In this document: piece after piece, positions 6,431 through 13,481 of the stretch
Position numbering within the stretch: the first letter of the stretch is position 1
Layout of the letters: each line of letters opens with the position of its first letter
NCBI GenBank assembly: GCA_036266155.1
Contig: DATANR010000441.1
Location: 1-13,481 of the forward strand
DNA: 13,481 nt
From: SIAJ01 sp036266155
Lineage (GTDB): Bacteria; Planctomycetota; Planctomycetia; Gemmatales; Gemmataceae
Direction of reading: 5' to 3'
Position numbers and translations under genes: made by a program
The notes under the pieces: model-generated
Told to the model about the DNA's origin: nothing
The model's database searches: none
What the model saw: only the letters and a program-made list of their open reading frames with translations

Positions 6431-9118
6431 CTAATCTTCAATCTTTTCCTTCCGGGCAGCACCGCCCCCCGATTCGCTACCAGAACTGGGCGGCGGCGTG
6501 CTCATCGGCGCTCCGGATGGTCCACCGCGGCCAGGCGTGCCGACGCCCGGCGGTGCACCGACAGCGGCTGGCCCGCCGGCGGCCGCGGCTGCTTCCTTAT
6601 TCTTGATGACGCGGAGCTTGTCGGACGGCGTGGGCTCCTTCCAAGCGAAGATAACGACGAACTCGTAACGCGGCTTGATCTTGACGGCCCCCTTCGGCCC
6701 TTCAGTCGTCGCGGGTGGCGTCGTCACCGACGGGGTTAATGGGCCGGAACTCGATGCCGCCGGCCCACCGAACGCAGCCCCGCCGGTCGCACCGCCCGAT
6801 GCGCCGATCGAACCCTGGGCGGCAAAACTTCCGAGTGGCCGCCAGCCGCCCGCGCCGCCGGCCGCGCCGCTGGAGCTGGAACTCGCGGCCGGACCGCCGA
6901 CAATCGGCGGACCGGACGGTCCATGCGGGCCTGCCCCCATCGGACCGGGGCCGGGTCCAGAGGGGCCCATCTCGCCGCCCGTCCCGCCGGTTTCATCCGA
7001 AATCATCGCGTCGAGCAACGTATTCTTGATGATCTGGAAATTGCCCGGCGACGGGTTCGCATCGGGCCACACATGATACAGGAACACGTGGGAAATCTTG
7101 CCCTGAATCGGATCCATCGCAATGAGCTTCTTTTGCTCCTCCGACATGTTCTTCTTTTGCTCTTCCGTGTAGTCGCGTGAGCGGGTGATGATGTTGTTCA
7201 CCAGCGTGTCGACGATAAACTTGGGCGTCGACGAGGTCTGCGTCGGGTGCCAATAAGTTGACCCGCGGACCTCGAATACCCAGCCTTCGCCTTCCGGCTT
7301 CAACTCTTCACGCACGTTGGACGGCGGCGGCATGGTCCGATCGGGCTTCTTCTCCCACCACTGATCCGGCGCCAGTTCAGAGCCGATGAACGACCGCGGG
7401 CCATCGATCTCCGCACGCCACTTTGTCTCGATTTTGGAGTAGACGTCCTTCAAGTTCTTCGTGTGTCGACAGTAAACCGCTTCGATGTCGATCGTCGCCA
7501 GATGGTCGCGGAAATCCTCTTCGGTGGGCGCCGTGGGATCGACGCCGCGCGCCACCCGTTCTTGCAACTTGATGATTGCACGCCGGCCCTGCACCGTGTT
7601 CCAGTACGGCTCGAGTTGCGGCGACACCATGTTGTGGTAACCGGGGATCGGCACCGCCTTTTCGGACGCCGGGCCGGGCACGGGAACCGATTCGTTAATG
7701 AAGCGGTCGATGGCGATCCAATTCTTCCGCTCGCCTTGACCGGCAATGATCGATTCCACTTCGATTTGCGTCTTTTCGATCTCCGTCTTCTTGTCCGCGA
7801 TTTGTTTGTCCAGCGTCTGAGCTTGCGTCACGACGCCCTTGGCACTGTTCAACGCGGTTGCGATCTTTTGGTCTGACACGTCCGCCAACGGGATTGAATA
7901 ACCGTAGGCAAGGACCGTGGTGCCGAACAGCAACGCGGCGGCCGCCGCCACCGCGTACGGCTTCTTCGCACGAATCTTACGCTCGAAGGTGATTTCCGGC
8001 GGCAGCAGATTCGTCGCAATGCGGGCAATGCCGAGCCCTTGCAGTGCGAGTCCATAGGCCACTGGGAACGACAGCAAATTCTCTTTGAAAACCGGTGCAT
8101 CGGTGACGGCTTCGCCGGTTACACGTTGGAACTTGTCGGCCTTGCGGACTTCGAGGCTGAGTTTGTCCGCGAGGAACTTCTGCAAGCCGGGCAGCTTGAA
8201 CGCACTGCCGAGGCCGACCATGAATTCAACTTGAGCGTCGCGATGCGTGTTCGTGAAGTAGCCAAGCGAGCGCTGCACTTCGCCAACGAACTCTTGCAAC
8301 ACGGGCCGAAGCGCTTTCAGGATGTTGGCGAGTTCGGGCGACTTGGCGGCATTCCTCTTCAGGTGCTCGGCTTTCGCGAACGTCAGTTTCAATTCCTTGG
8401 TCAACGCCCTTGTGAAGTGATTACCGCCGACGGGGATCGGCCGCTGCCAGATGATCCGGGCGCCATCGGTGATGATGAGGTTCGACGCGTCCGTACCGAT
8501 GTCCAGGGCCACCACGCACTTCTTCTTGCCAACGGTCTGAGCGGGGGCCGTCTCGCCATCGATTCCGCCGCGCTTGAGCAAGTCGAACGTGATGTAGTTG
8601 GCCAGCGCCAACGGCGTCATTTGAACCTGGTGCACTTCCAACTTCACCGACTGGAAGTGGCCGATGAAGCGGCTGATCATGTCGCGCTTCATGGCGAACA
8701 GGCCGATTTCCGTATCCATCGCGAAGCCGTCAGTGACGGTGCCTTCGCTGACCTTCTGGTAATCCCAGACGACTTCATCGAGTGGGAACGGAATCTGCTG
8801 TTTGGCCTCGAACTTGACGATATCGCCGATCTTTTTCTCTTCGACCGGCGGCAGCTTCACGAAACGCGCCAGGCCGGACTGACCCGGCACGCTCATGGCG
8901 ATCTTGTCGCCCTTGGTCGGATTGCGCGAGAGGAATTTCTCGAGCGCCTCGCGGGTCAATTCGTCCGGATTGGCGTCCGGCTGCGAGAGGATCTTGGGAT
9001 GCTCGACATAGTCGAAGGCCGTGGCCGTGACGACGCCGTTAATTTGTTCGAGCCGAAGGGCCTTGAGGGCACATTGACCGATGTCGATGCCCCAAACGCC
9101 TGGATTGACAGCAGCCAT
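6431..9118 (-). CDS. pilM: PilM-type actin-like ATPase fused to a PilN-like membrane segment
   Basis: An 895-aa protein. PilM is the cytoplasmic FtsA/actin-like ATPase that binds the PilN tail and anchors the type IV pilus inner-membrane complex. Phosphate-1 motif: WGIDIGQCALKALRLEQ (from residue 9). Phosphate-2: ALDIGTDASNLIITDG (about 203-218). Adenosine motif: VGLGSAFKLPGLQKFL (about 298-313). HQVQMTPLALANYI also matches PilM proteins. A membrane helix at about 385-410 is followed by a coiled coil (DKQIADKKTEIEKTQIEVES) and NWIAIDRFINESVPVPG, the layout of PilN. A long extension follows, with a Gly/Pro/Ser linker (about 705-810, containing PAASSSSS), a short beta segment (YEFVVIFAWKEP) and a disordered tail. 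PilM alone is about 350 aa. The ATG at 9118 has GGAG 10 bases upstream; a longer start would add 17 residues before the conserved beginning. Confidence 0.92.
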   Translation of the reverse strand: MAAVNPGVWGIDIGQCALKALRLEQINGVVTATAFDYVEHPKILSQPDANPDELTREALEKFLSRNPTKGDKIAMSVPGQSGLARFVKLPPVEEKKIGDIVKFEAKQQIPFPLDEVVWDYQKVSEGTVTDGFAMDTEIGLFAMKRDMISRFIGHFQSVKLEVHQVQMTPLALANYITFDLLKRGGIDGETAPAQTVGKKKCVVALDIGTDASNLIITDGARIIWQRPIPVGGNHFTRALTKELKLTFAKAEHLKRNAAKSPELANILKALRPVLQEFVGEVQRSLGYFTNTHRDAQVEFMVGLGSAFKLPGLQKFLADKLSLEVRKADKFQRVTGEAVTDAPVFKENLLSFPVAYGLALQGLGIARIATNLLPPEITFERKIRAKKPYAVAAAAALLFGTTVLAYGYSIPLADVSDQKIATALNSAKGVVTQAQTLDKQIADKKTEIEKTQIEVESIIAGQGERKNWIAIDRFINESVPVPGPASEKAVPIPGYHNMVSPQLEPYWNTVQGRRAIIKLQERVARGVDPTAPTEEDFRDHLATIDIEAVYCRHTKNLKDVYSKIETKWRAEIDGPRSFIGSELAPDQWWEKKPDRTMPPPSNVREELKPEGEGWVFEVRGSTYWHPTQTSSTPKFIVDTLVNNIITRSRDYTEEQKKNMSEEQKKLIAMDPIQGKISHVFLYHVWPDANPSPGNFQIIKNTLLDAMISDETGGTGGEMGPSGPGPGPMGAGPHGPSGPPIVGGPAASSSSSGAAGGAGGWRPLGSFAAQGSIGASGGATGGAAFGGPAASSSGPLTPSVTTPPATTEGPKGAVKIKPRYEFVVIFAWKEPTPSDKLRVIKNKEAAAAAGGPAAVGAPPGVGTPGRGGPSGAPMSTPPPSSGSESGGGAARKEKIED

Positions 9119-9202
9119 GAGATGACAACTCCGCGATGGGAGGAAAACCAACTCGGACCAATGGCGCACCCCAGAAGGGCCCGCCGACGGGAGCCGGATG
9201 GC

Positions 9203-9241
9203 GACGTGGTATTTCTACAGATTGCGACAGGCTACCACGTC
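9203..9241. promoter_or_regulatory. Dyad GACGTGGTA-N21-TACCACGTC overlapping the pil promoter
   Basis: The 9-bp arms 9203-9211 and 9233-9241 are perfect reverse complements. On the minus strand the upstream arm overlaps the candidate -10 box and the other lies about 11-19 bases after the expected start. This placement fits an operator or a structured leader; no regulator can be named. Confidence 0.45.
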
Positions 9242-9258
9242 ATTCACCGGGCTGTCAA
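9229..9258 (-). promoter_or_regulatory. Candidate promoter of the pilM operon
   Basis: On the minus strand, a perfect TTGACA (9253-9258) is followed after 18 bases by TAGCCT (9229-9234; 3 of 6 match TATAAT). It would give a leader of about 100 bases before the ATG at 9118. It is the best promoter-like match upstream of the operon; the weak -10 box limits confidence. Confidence 0.5.
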
Positions 9259-9362
9259 TCATCATAACGGCGGATGGCAAGGGATGTTGGCGCGCAGGAT
9301 ACCGTTGGTGCGGTCCCGGTTAATCTGACGGTCGCACAGTATTCGTCGGCTGCGTCGCAATT

Positions 9363-9413
9363 GAGAGATTGCCAAGAGAGATTGCCACCCTCACCCACAT
9401 GTTGGCAATCTCT
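9363..9413. repeat. Triple 12-bp repeat: two direct copies and one inverted copy of AGAGATTGCCA
   Basis: GAGAGATTGCCA occurs at 9363-9374 and again at 9376-9387 (13-bp period). Its reverse complement TTGGCAATCTCT occurs at 9402-9413. Either direct copy can pair with the inverted one. A related core, TTGGCAAT, appears again at 9623-9630. Repeated sites between divergent genes fit binding sites for a dimeric regulator, or a switchable hairpin. Confidence 0.6.
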
Positions 9414-9640
9414 ACCCTTAAAAATCGCCGGACGAGATTAGCTCATATCGGGTTGCGTCAAAATCCCGGACCACAAAATACTAGCGCAATAGACCCCCCG
9501 AAAATGGGTTCCAAAACACCGAAATCGCGCGGGTTGGAGCGTCTCGACCGCGGGCCGAATTAACCGAACGGAAATGGGGGCCGAGTTTGCCATTTTTCAG
9601 CTGCAACCGAACGGCGTCGCGATTGGCAATTGTGGCGCGC

Positions 9641-9745
9641 GAGTGTACTCGTCACGCTCCGCGTGATGACGCGGCAGTGGCCCTACCGTCGTGTATCGTT
9701 CCCGACGGCCCGTCCGACATCACGCGGAGCGTGATGAGTACACTC
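9641..9745. repeat. Paired-palindrome (REP/BIME-like or MITE-like) element
   Basis: Arms 9641-9668 and 9718-9745 are 28-bp inverted repeats with one mismatch and a 49-bp spacer. Each arm contains its own small palindrome (TCACGC-TCC-GCGTGA). The spacer holds a further hairpin (CCGTCG at 9686-9691 with CGACGG at 9703-9708). Two palindromic units in opposite orientation around a short spacer is the layout of BIME elements moved by REP-associated IS200-like transposases. I see no obvious target-site duplication and no transposase gene. The family assignment is inference. Confidence 0.7.
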
Positions 9746-9870
9746 CGGACGTTCGGAACTCCGATTCTGACAATTTTTCGGTTGCTCCGACCTATCCAAT
9801 ATGCCATTCTCAAGTTGCAAATTCTCGCGCCGCCCGTCGCCCGCGTCTCCCACGTCTTTGGGGGCTGGCC

Positions 9871-12606
9871 ATGACCGTTCGTAATCAGCCTGGCGACGAG
9901 CCTGCCGAATCCGACCGTACCCACGTGGTTGTCGGTCCCGCCGCGCACAGTTTCGCGGCCGATCCCGGCAAGTACATGTATGGCGCCGACCGACGGCCGA
10001 TCCGGCTGGATCAAGATGAAGCAAACGACAACGAGTTGTTCTTGCTTCCCGGCGATCGATTCTTCCATTTCCAGATCGTGGAAGAAATCGGACACGGGTC
10101 GTTCGCGCGCGTTTACCTGGCGAAACAAGAGTCGCTGGCGCAGCGCCTTGTGGTTCTCAAGATCGCCACGCAAACATCCGACGAACCGCAAAAACTAGCG
10201 CGGCTTCAGCACGCGAACATCGTCCCCGTCTATTCGGTTCATGCGCTGACGAATGCCGAAGCGATCTGCATGCCCTATCTCGGACGGATTACGCTCGATC
10301 AGTTGATGGTCGCGTTCGCCAAGGGCATCTCGAAGCGAACGGCCAATGGCCGTGAATTGCTGAGCGAAGCATTCGAAGACACTCTCGACCATGCAGATTC
10401 GCATACGACGCTCGCCAGCATGTCGCTGATCGAAACGGCCCTGTGGATCATGTCGCAGCTCGCCGGCGGACTTGCGCACGCCCATCGGCGCGGCATCCTC
10501 CACTGCGATCTGAAGCCCGCCAATATTTTGATTTCGACCGATGCCGTGCCGATGTTGCTTGATTTCAACGTCTCATTTGCATCCGGGCTCCAGTCGTCCA
10601 GCGATCGGATCGGTGGCACCTATCCATACATGTCGCCCGAACACCTGCAGGCGTTCGACGGCGATGAGGTTCGCGTCGACGAACGCAGCGATCTCTATTC
10701 GCTGGGTGTGATCCTCTATGAACTGCTGACCGGTCGGCGGCCGCACCCGTTCACTCCCGACGTAGAGCCGCGTGAGGCCGCGCGGGCGCGCCTGATCGCC
10801 CAGCGCCAGATACTCCCGCCGAAGCCGAGCACGATCAACCCGGCGATCACGCCGAGCGTCGACGCGATCGTGCTGAAATTGCTTGATCCGGCGCCAGAAC
10901 GACGCTACCGCAGCGCCGACGATCTTCATGAGGACCTGACGCGACAACTGGCGCATCTACCTTTGCGTTTCGCCGCAAGCGGTTCGATCCGCGAACGCGC
11001 CTGGAAATGGCGGAAGCGCAATCCGCGGCTCTCGACAGGCTTGGCGGTCGGTGCAATCGCCTTGTTTGCGTTGGTTCTTCCCGCCGGCATCATTGCCGGG
11101 CAGCAGGTGCGGAAAGTCGAACGCGCTGCCGAATTGCAAAAGGCGGAAGCGATCAACGGCTACATGACGGCGTCCAAGGAAGCGGAAGCCGCGGCCGTCT
11201 TACTCAGTTCGCGCGCCGATCCAGCGATGCGGGCTCAAGGCTACGCCTTCAGTCAGCAACTCCTCGAGCGCTACGGAGTCGGACACAATGCCGAATGGGA
11301 AGCGCAGCCGGGCGTGGCGCTTCTCGCTGCCGAGCAGCGGGCGGACCTCAAGGCCAACTTCGGCGAGCTGTTGATCCTGATGACGCGCGTCGAAATTCAA
11401 CATCAGGGGCCAGACGGTGTCACGGCGGGCCTGCGCTGGAACCATTTGGCTGAAAGCATGTTCGCCGAGTCCGAACGGCCGGCGACGATCGATCGGCAAC
11501 GCCGCGAGTTGGACCGACGGCAATCGGGCACTGACCTACCGGCTGAAGTTCCCGCCGAGTCGCCACGCGATGCCGATCTTTACTTCGACGGTCTCGATCA
11601 TGCCATCGCCGGCCGCAGTCGCGACGCCTTGCTGTTGCTGACGCGCTTTTGCAATCGGCATCCCGATCACTTTCAAGCGTGGTTCGCGCGTGGCATTTGT
11701 CACGATGCGCTCGGCCAGTCGGCGGACGCGTTGACGGCCTTCGCCGTCTGCGTCTCGCTGCATCCGGATTTTGCACACGCCTATCTGAATCGCGGCCTCG
11801 CGCAGTTGAAATTGCGGCGCTACAACGAAGCCGATGTCGATTTCACGCGTGCTCTCGATTTGAAAGCCCACTGGTTGCCGGCCCTGATTAACCGTGGCAT
11901 TGCTCGTGACGGCCAACGTAAGCCGCGCGACGCCGAGGCAGATTACACTCAGGCACTCGCCAATGCCGCCTGTCCCACGCGCGTTTGGTTCCTCCGAGCC
12001 CGCGCGCGGCGTGCCCATGGCGATCAGGCGGGCCATACGGCGGATCGTGTCAAGGGAATGGAGAGCGAACCCGGCGACGCGCACAGTTATCGCACACGCG
12101 GCACCTGGCGCATCGAATCCCGCGAGTTCGACAAGGCCATCGCCGACTTCGATGCCGCTCTCAAATTGCACGCCGGCGATGTGGATGCACTGCTCAATAA
12201 GGGCATCGTGCTCGCGGATCATTTGAACCGGGAGGCGGACGCGATCCCGGTTTTCGATCGGTTGCTCGAACTTGTGCCCGATCATGTCGACGCCCGGTGC
12301 AGTCGCGGCGTCTATCATGCACGGCTTGGACATGCCGCTGAAGCACGCCGGGATGCCGACGATGCATTGAAAGCCGATTCATCGGCATATCGCCTCTTCC
12401 AGGTGGCCGGCCTGTTCGCGCAATTGTCCAAGGTTGAGCCGAAAGCCAAGGATGACGCGATTCGCTATCTCGCTCGCGCCCTCCGCGCCGGCTTCAACAA
12501 CCCGGCGCTTTTCAATGGCGATCACGATCTCGATCCGATTCGCAAGGAACCGGCCGTCGTGAAGCTCCTGGCCGCGGCGAGTCAGGTGGAAGTGCAAGGA
12601 CGTTGA
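9871..12606 (+). CDS. Membrane-anchored Ser/Thr protein kinase with C-terminal TPR repeats
   Basis: A 911-aa protein with a Pkn2-like kinase domain at about 67-363. The Gly loop is EIGHGSFARVYLA (about 71-83), the ATP-binding Lys is K97 (VVLKIA), and the helix-C Glu lies in SDEPQKLARLQHANIV. The catalytic loop is H211-C212-D213 with K215 and N218. The metal loop is D231-F232-N233, and the activation segment ends at S255-P256-E257. Catalytic Asp, Lys and Asn are kept, so it should be active, but HCD makes it a non-RD kinase and DFN replaces DFG. About 35 extra residues (150-183) sit before LIETALWIMSQLAGGLAHAHRR. A single membrane helix lies at about 391-410. A linker follows, then about seven TPR-like units (567-860), probably outside the cytoplasm. 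The ATG at 9871 follows a GGGGG stretch; longer starts would begin inside the paired-palindrome element. Confidence 0.94.
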   Translation: MTVRNQPGDEPAESDRTHVVVGPAAHSFAADPGKYMYGADRRPIRLDQDEANDNELFLLPGDRFFHFQIVEEIGHGSFARVYLAKQESLAQRLVVLKIATQTSDEPQKLARLQHANIVPVYSVHALTNAEAICMPYLGRITLDQLMVAFAKGISKRTANGRELLSEAFEDTLDHADSHTTLASMSLIETALWIMSQLAGGLAHAHRRGILHCDLKPANILISTDAVPMLLDFNVSFASGLQSSSDRIGGTYPYMSPEHLQAFDGDEVRVDERSDLYSLGVILYELLTGRRPHPFTPDVEPREAARARLIAQRQILPPKPSTINPAITPSVDAIVLKLLDPAPERRYRSADDLHEDLTRQLAHLPLRFAASGSIRERAWKWRKRNPRLSTGLAVGAIALFALVLPAGIIAGQQVRKVERAAELQKAEAINGYMTASKEAEAAAVLLSSRADPAMRAQGYAFSQQLLERYGVGHNAEWEAQPGVALLAAEQRADLKANFGELLILMTRVEIQHQGPDGVTAGLRWNHLAESMFAESERPATIDRQRRELDRRQSGTDLPAEVPAESPRDADLYFDGLDHAIAGRSRDALLLLTRFCNRHPDHFQAWFARGICHDALGQSADALTAFAVCVSLHPDFAHAYLNRGLAQLKLRRYNEADVDFTRALDLKAHWLPALINRGIARDGQRKPRDAEADYTQALANAACPTRVWFLRARARRAHGDQAGHTADRVKGMESEPGDAHSYRTRGTWRIESREFDKAIADFDAALKLHAGDVDALLNKGIVLADHLNREADAIPVFDRLLELVPDHVDARCSRGVYHARLGHAAEARRDADDALKADSSAYRLFQVAGLFAQLSKVEPKAKDDAIRYLARALRAGFNNPALFNGDHDLDPIRKEPAVVKLLAAASQVEVQGR

Positions 12607-12612
12607 GGCTTA

Positions 12613-12718
12613 CTCCCCCCTCTCCGCTTCGGAGAGGGGGGCCGGGGGGGAGAGGTCTGCACGAGGCCGAACCCAAAACCTCTCCCCCCAGCCCCCTCCC
12701 CGAAGCGGGGAGGGGGAG
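12613..12718. repeat. GC-rich double-hairpin inverted repeat downstream of the kinase
   Basis: The first hairpin has an 11-bp perfect stem (12615-12625 with 12631-12641, loop GCTTC). The second has a 10-bp perfect stem (12692-12701 with 12707-12716, loop GAAGC). The two halves, each about 41-44 bases, are inverted copies with a few differences, around a 21-bp spacer (12657-12677). It resembles the CCCCTCTCC-type intergenic palindromes widespread in bacteria (recollection, not a search). It begins 6 bases after the kinase stop and may stall or end transcription, though no T-run follows. Confidence 0.75.
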
Positions 12719-12865
12719 CCGATCCGGTCCCCGTGAAGCTGGAACAACCGTTAAAATCGGAGAATTCGTTACAGATTCACTTGCCTTTGTCAAAAAGCTG
12801 ACACAGTGTTGAATTGAGCAATTCCCCCTTCGCCTCATCACCCAAGCGCCCTTGGACAATCGGCC

Positions 12866-13481
12866 ATGGTTCGGCGCATCCCCCTCCGATGCCAGGAACT
12901 GGAATCGCGCGATGTCCCCGCAACGTTCGGCACACCATGGCCGGACGGTCAGCAACTTAGTTTGAGCTTTGCGCCGGATAACACCTCGATTGCCGGCTAC
13001 TCCAGCGACTTGAGCGATCTCGGTTCGGCAGCGATTATGCAGATGCTCACGGCCTTTCAGACGTGGGCCATGCAAGCCAATTTGAACGTCGGCCTGGTCG
13101 CCGACGATGGCTCGCGCTTCGGAATTGGCGGTCCGGTTCAAGGCGATCCACGGTTTGGCGACATCCGCATTGGCGGCTTGCCCCTATTAGCGGACGTCCT
13201 GGCCATCACCGCTCCGTACAACCTTTATGACAACTACTCCGGCGACGTCGTCGTCAACACTGCCGCATACGGGTCCAGTGGCCCGGACCTCTACACCGTG
13301 ATACTGCAAGAAGCCGGTCACGCCCTCAGCGTCGGCAACAGTTCCGATCCATCGTCGGTGATGTACGAGTTCTACCAGGGCCCGCGTTCTGGGCTGGCAG
13401 CCGGCGATGTCGCTTCCATTCGCGGCCTCTATGGGGCACGTCCGGCGGATGCGTTCGAAGGCACAACGGGCAACAGCACTC
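12866..13481 (+). CDS. Matrixin-like (peptidase M10 family) protein, N-terminal part, with a degenerate zinc motif; continues past the right edge
   Basis: There is an open frame of 205 codons to the window end. It begins MVRRIPLRCQELESRDVPAT; the LExRxVPA motif is common at the N-terminus of large exported planctomycete proteins (family knowledge), and no classical signal peptide is visible. The matrixin-like fold follows: FGTPWPDGQQLSLSFAPDNT (about 21-40), a helix with AFQTWAMQANLNVG (about 63-76), and GDPRFGDIRIG. The active-site region reads ILQEAGHALSVGNSSDPSSVMYE (about 146-168). The Met-turn VMY is kept, but the first zinc His is Gln (Q148) and the third is Asn (N158). Only H152 remains, so proteolysis is doubtful. 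The ATG at 12866 directly precedes the typical N-terminus; no clear ribosome-binding site is seen. The remainder lies outside the window. Confidence 0.85.
   Translation, partial: MVRRIPLRCQELESRDVPATFGTPWPDGQQLSLSFAPDNTSIAGYSSDLSDLGSAAIMQMLTAFQTWAMQANLNVGLVADDGSRFGIGGPVQGDPRFGDIRIGGLPLLADVLAITAPYNLYDNYSGDVVVNTAAYGSSGPDLYTVILQEAGHALSVGNSSDPSSVMYEFYQGPRSGLAAGDVASIRGLYGARPADAFEGTTGNST

Larger units (their letters stand above)
9119..9870. other. 752-bp divergent intergenic region between pilM and the kinase gene
   Basis: No convincing coding sequence is visible. It holds the pil promoter and a dyad (9203-9258), a triple 12-bp repeat (9363-9413) and a paired-palindrome element (9641-9745), each listed separately. 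I see nothing specific in 9414-9640, which is slightly AT-richer with scattered A/T runs, nor a clear promoter in 9746-9870 for the kinase. Confidence 0.7.

Noticed and set aside
8039..9328. Long plus-strand open frame (429 codons) opposite pilM
   Set aside because: It lies antisense to a gene with clear PilM motifs; the translation has no recognisable domain and reflects the complement of GC-rich codons.
9641..9745. tRNA or other structured RNA gene
   Set aside because: The paired-palindrome pattern gives long arms without cloverleaf features, and the nested hairpins fit a repeat element better.
9691..9870. 60-residue N-terminal extension of the kinase
   Set aside because: It would start from a GTG inside the paired-palindrome element and encodes basic, low-complexity sequence. 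The ATG at 9871 is better placed.
12787..12815. Possible promoter before the matrixin-like gene (TTGTCA, 16-17 bp, TTGAAT)
   Set aside because: Both boxes deviate from consensus and the region is AT-richer than its surroundings, so a chance match is likely.
12512..13141. Minus-strand open frame (209 codons) spanning the kinase end and the matrixin-like start
   Set aside because: It reads through the GC-rich hairpin repeat and is antisense to the recognisable matrixin-like fold; no domain seen.

Overview
The window looks like Planctomycetota chromosome. The reasons are a Ser/Thr kinase with an HCD/DFN-type active site, a C-terminal TPR array and one membrane helix; a matrixin-like protein opening with an LExRxVPA-type N-terminus; and large Gly/Pro-rich type IV pilus-like membrane proteins. 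The phylum is inferred from family style, because no rRNA or other taxonomic marker is present.

Left part, minus strand (1-2060): the N-terminal 338 codons of mutS run off the left edge. Upstream of it lie an RsbW-type ATP-binding protein (1079-1492) and a STAS-domain anti-sigma-factor antagonist (1590-1952). Together these two form a partner-switch pair. A sigma-70-like promoter (TTGACA-17-GACAAT) precedes the STAS gene, and a 16-bp inverted repeat sits between the two regulators.

Centre, minus strand (2102-9258): a three-gene operon runs from a candidate promoter (9229-9258) to a strong rho-independent terminator (2102-2138). Gene 1 encodes a PilM actin-like ATPase fused to a PilN-like membrane helix and coiled coil. 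Gene 2 has PilO-like topology. Gene 3 is a 748-aa single-pass membrane protein that I do not recognise. All three carry long Gly/Pro/Met/Ser-rich low-complexity segments, and the motif PAASSS(SS) recurs in the first two. This looks like an inner-membrane assembly platform of a type IV pilus or type II secretion-like machine. No secretin, pilin or motor ATPase gene is in the window.

Right part, plus strand (9871-13481): a 752-bp divergent intergenic region holds the pil promoter with an overlapping dyad, a triple 12-bp repeat, and a paired-palindrome element resembling a REP/BIME. A 911-aa kinase-TPR membrane protein follows. Next is a GC-rich double-hairpin repeat, and then the start of a matrixin-like protein whose zinc-binding motif is degenerate (QEAGH...N in place of HExxH...H). 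That gene runs off the right edge.

Nothing here is a clear-cut new defence or mobile system. The most unusual items are the PilM-PilN fusion operon with its shared linkers, the probable pseudo-protease, and three different paired inverted-repeat elements between genes.
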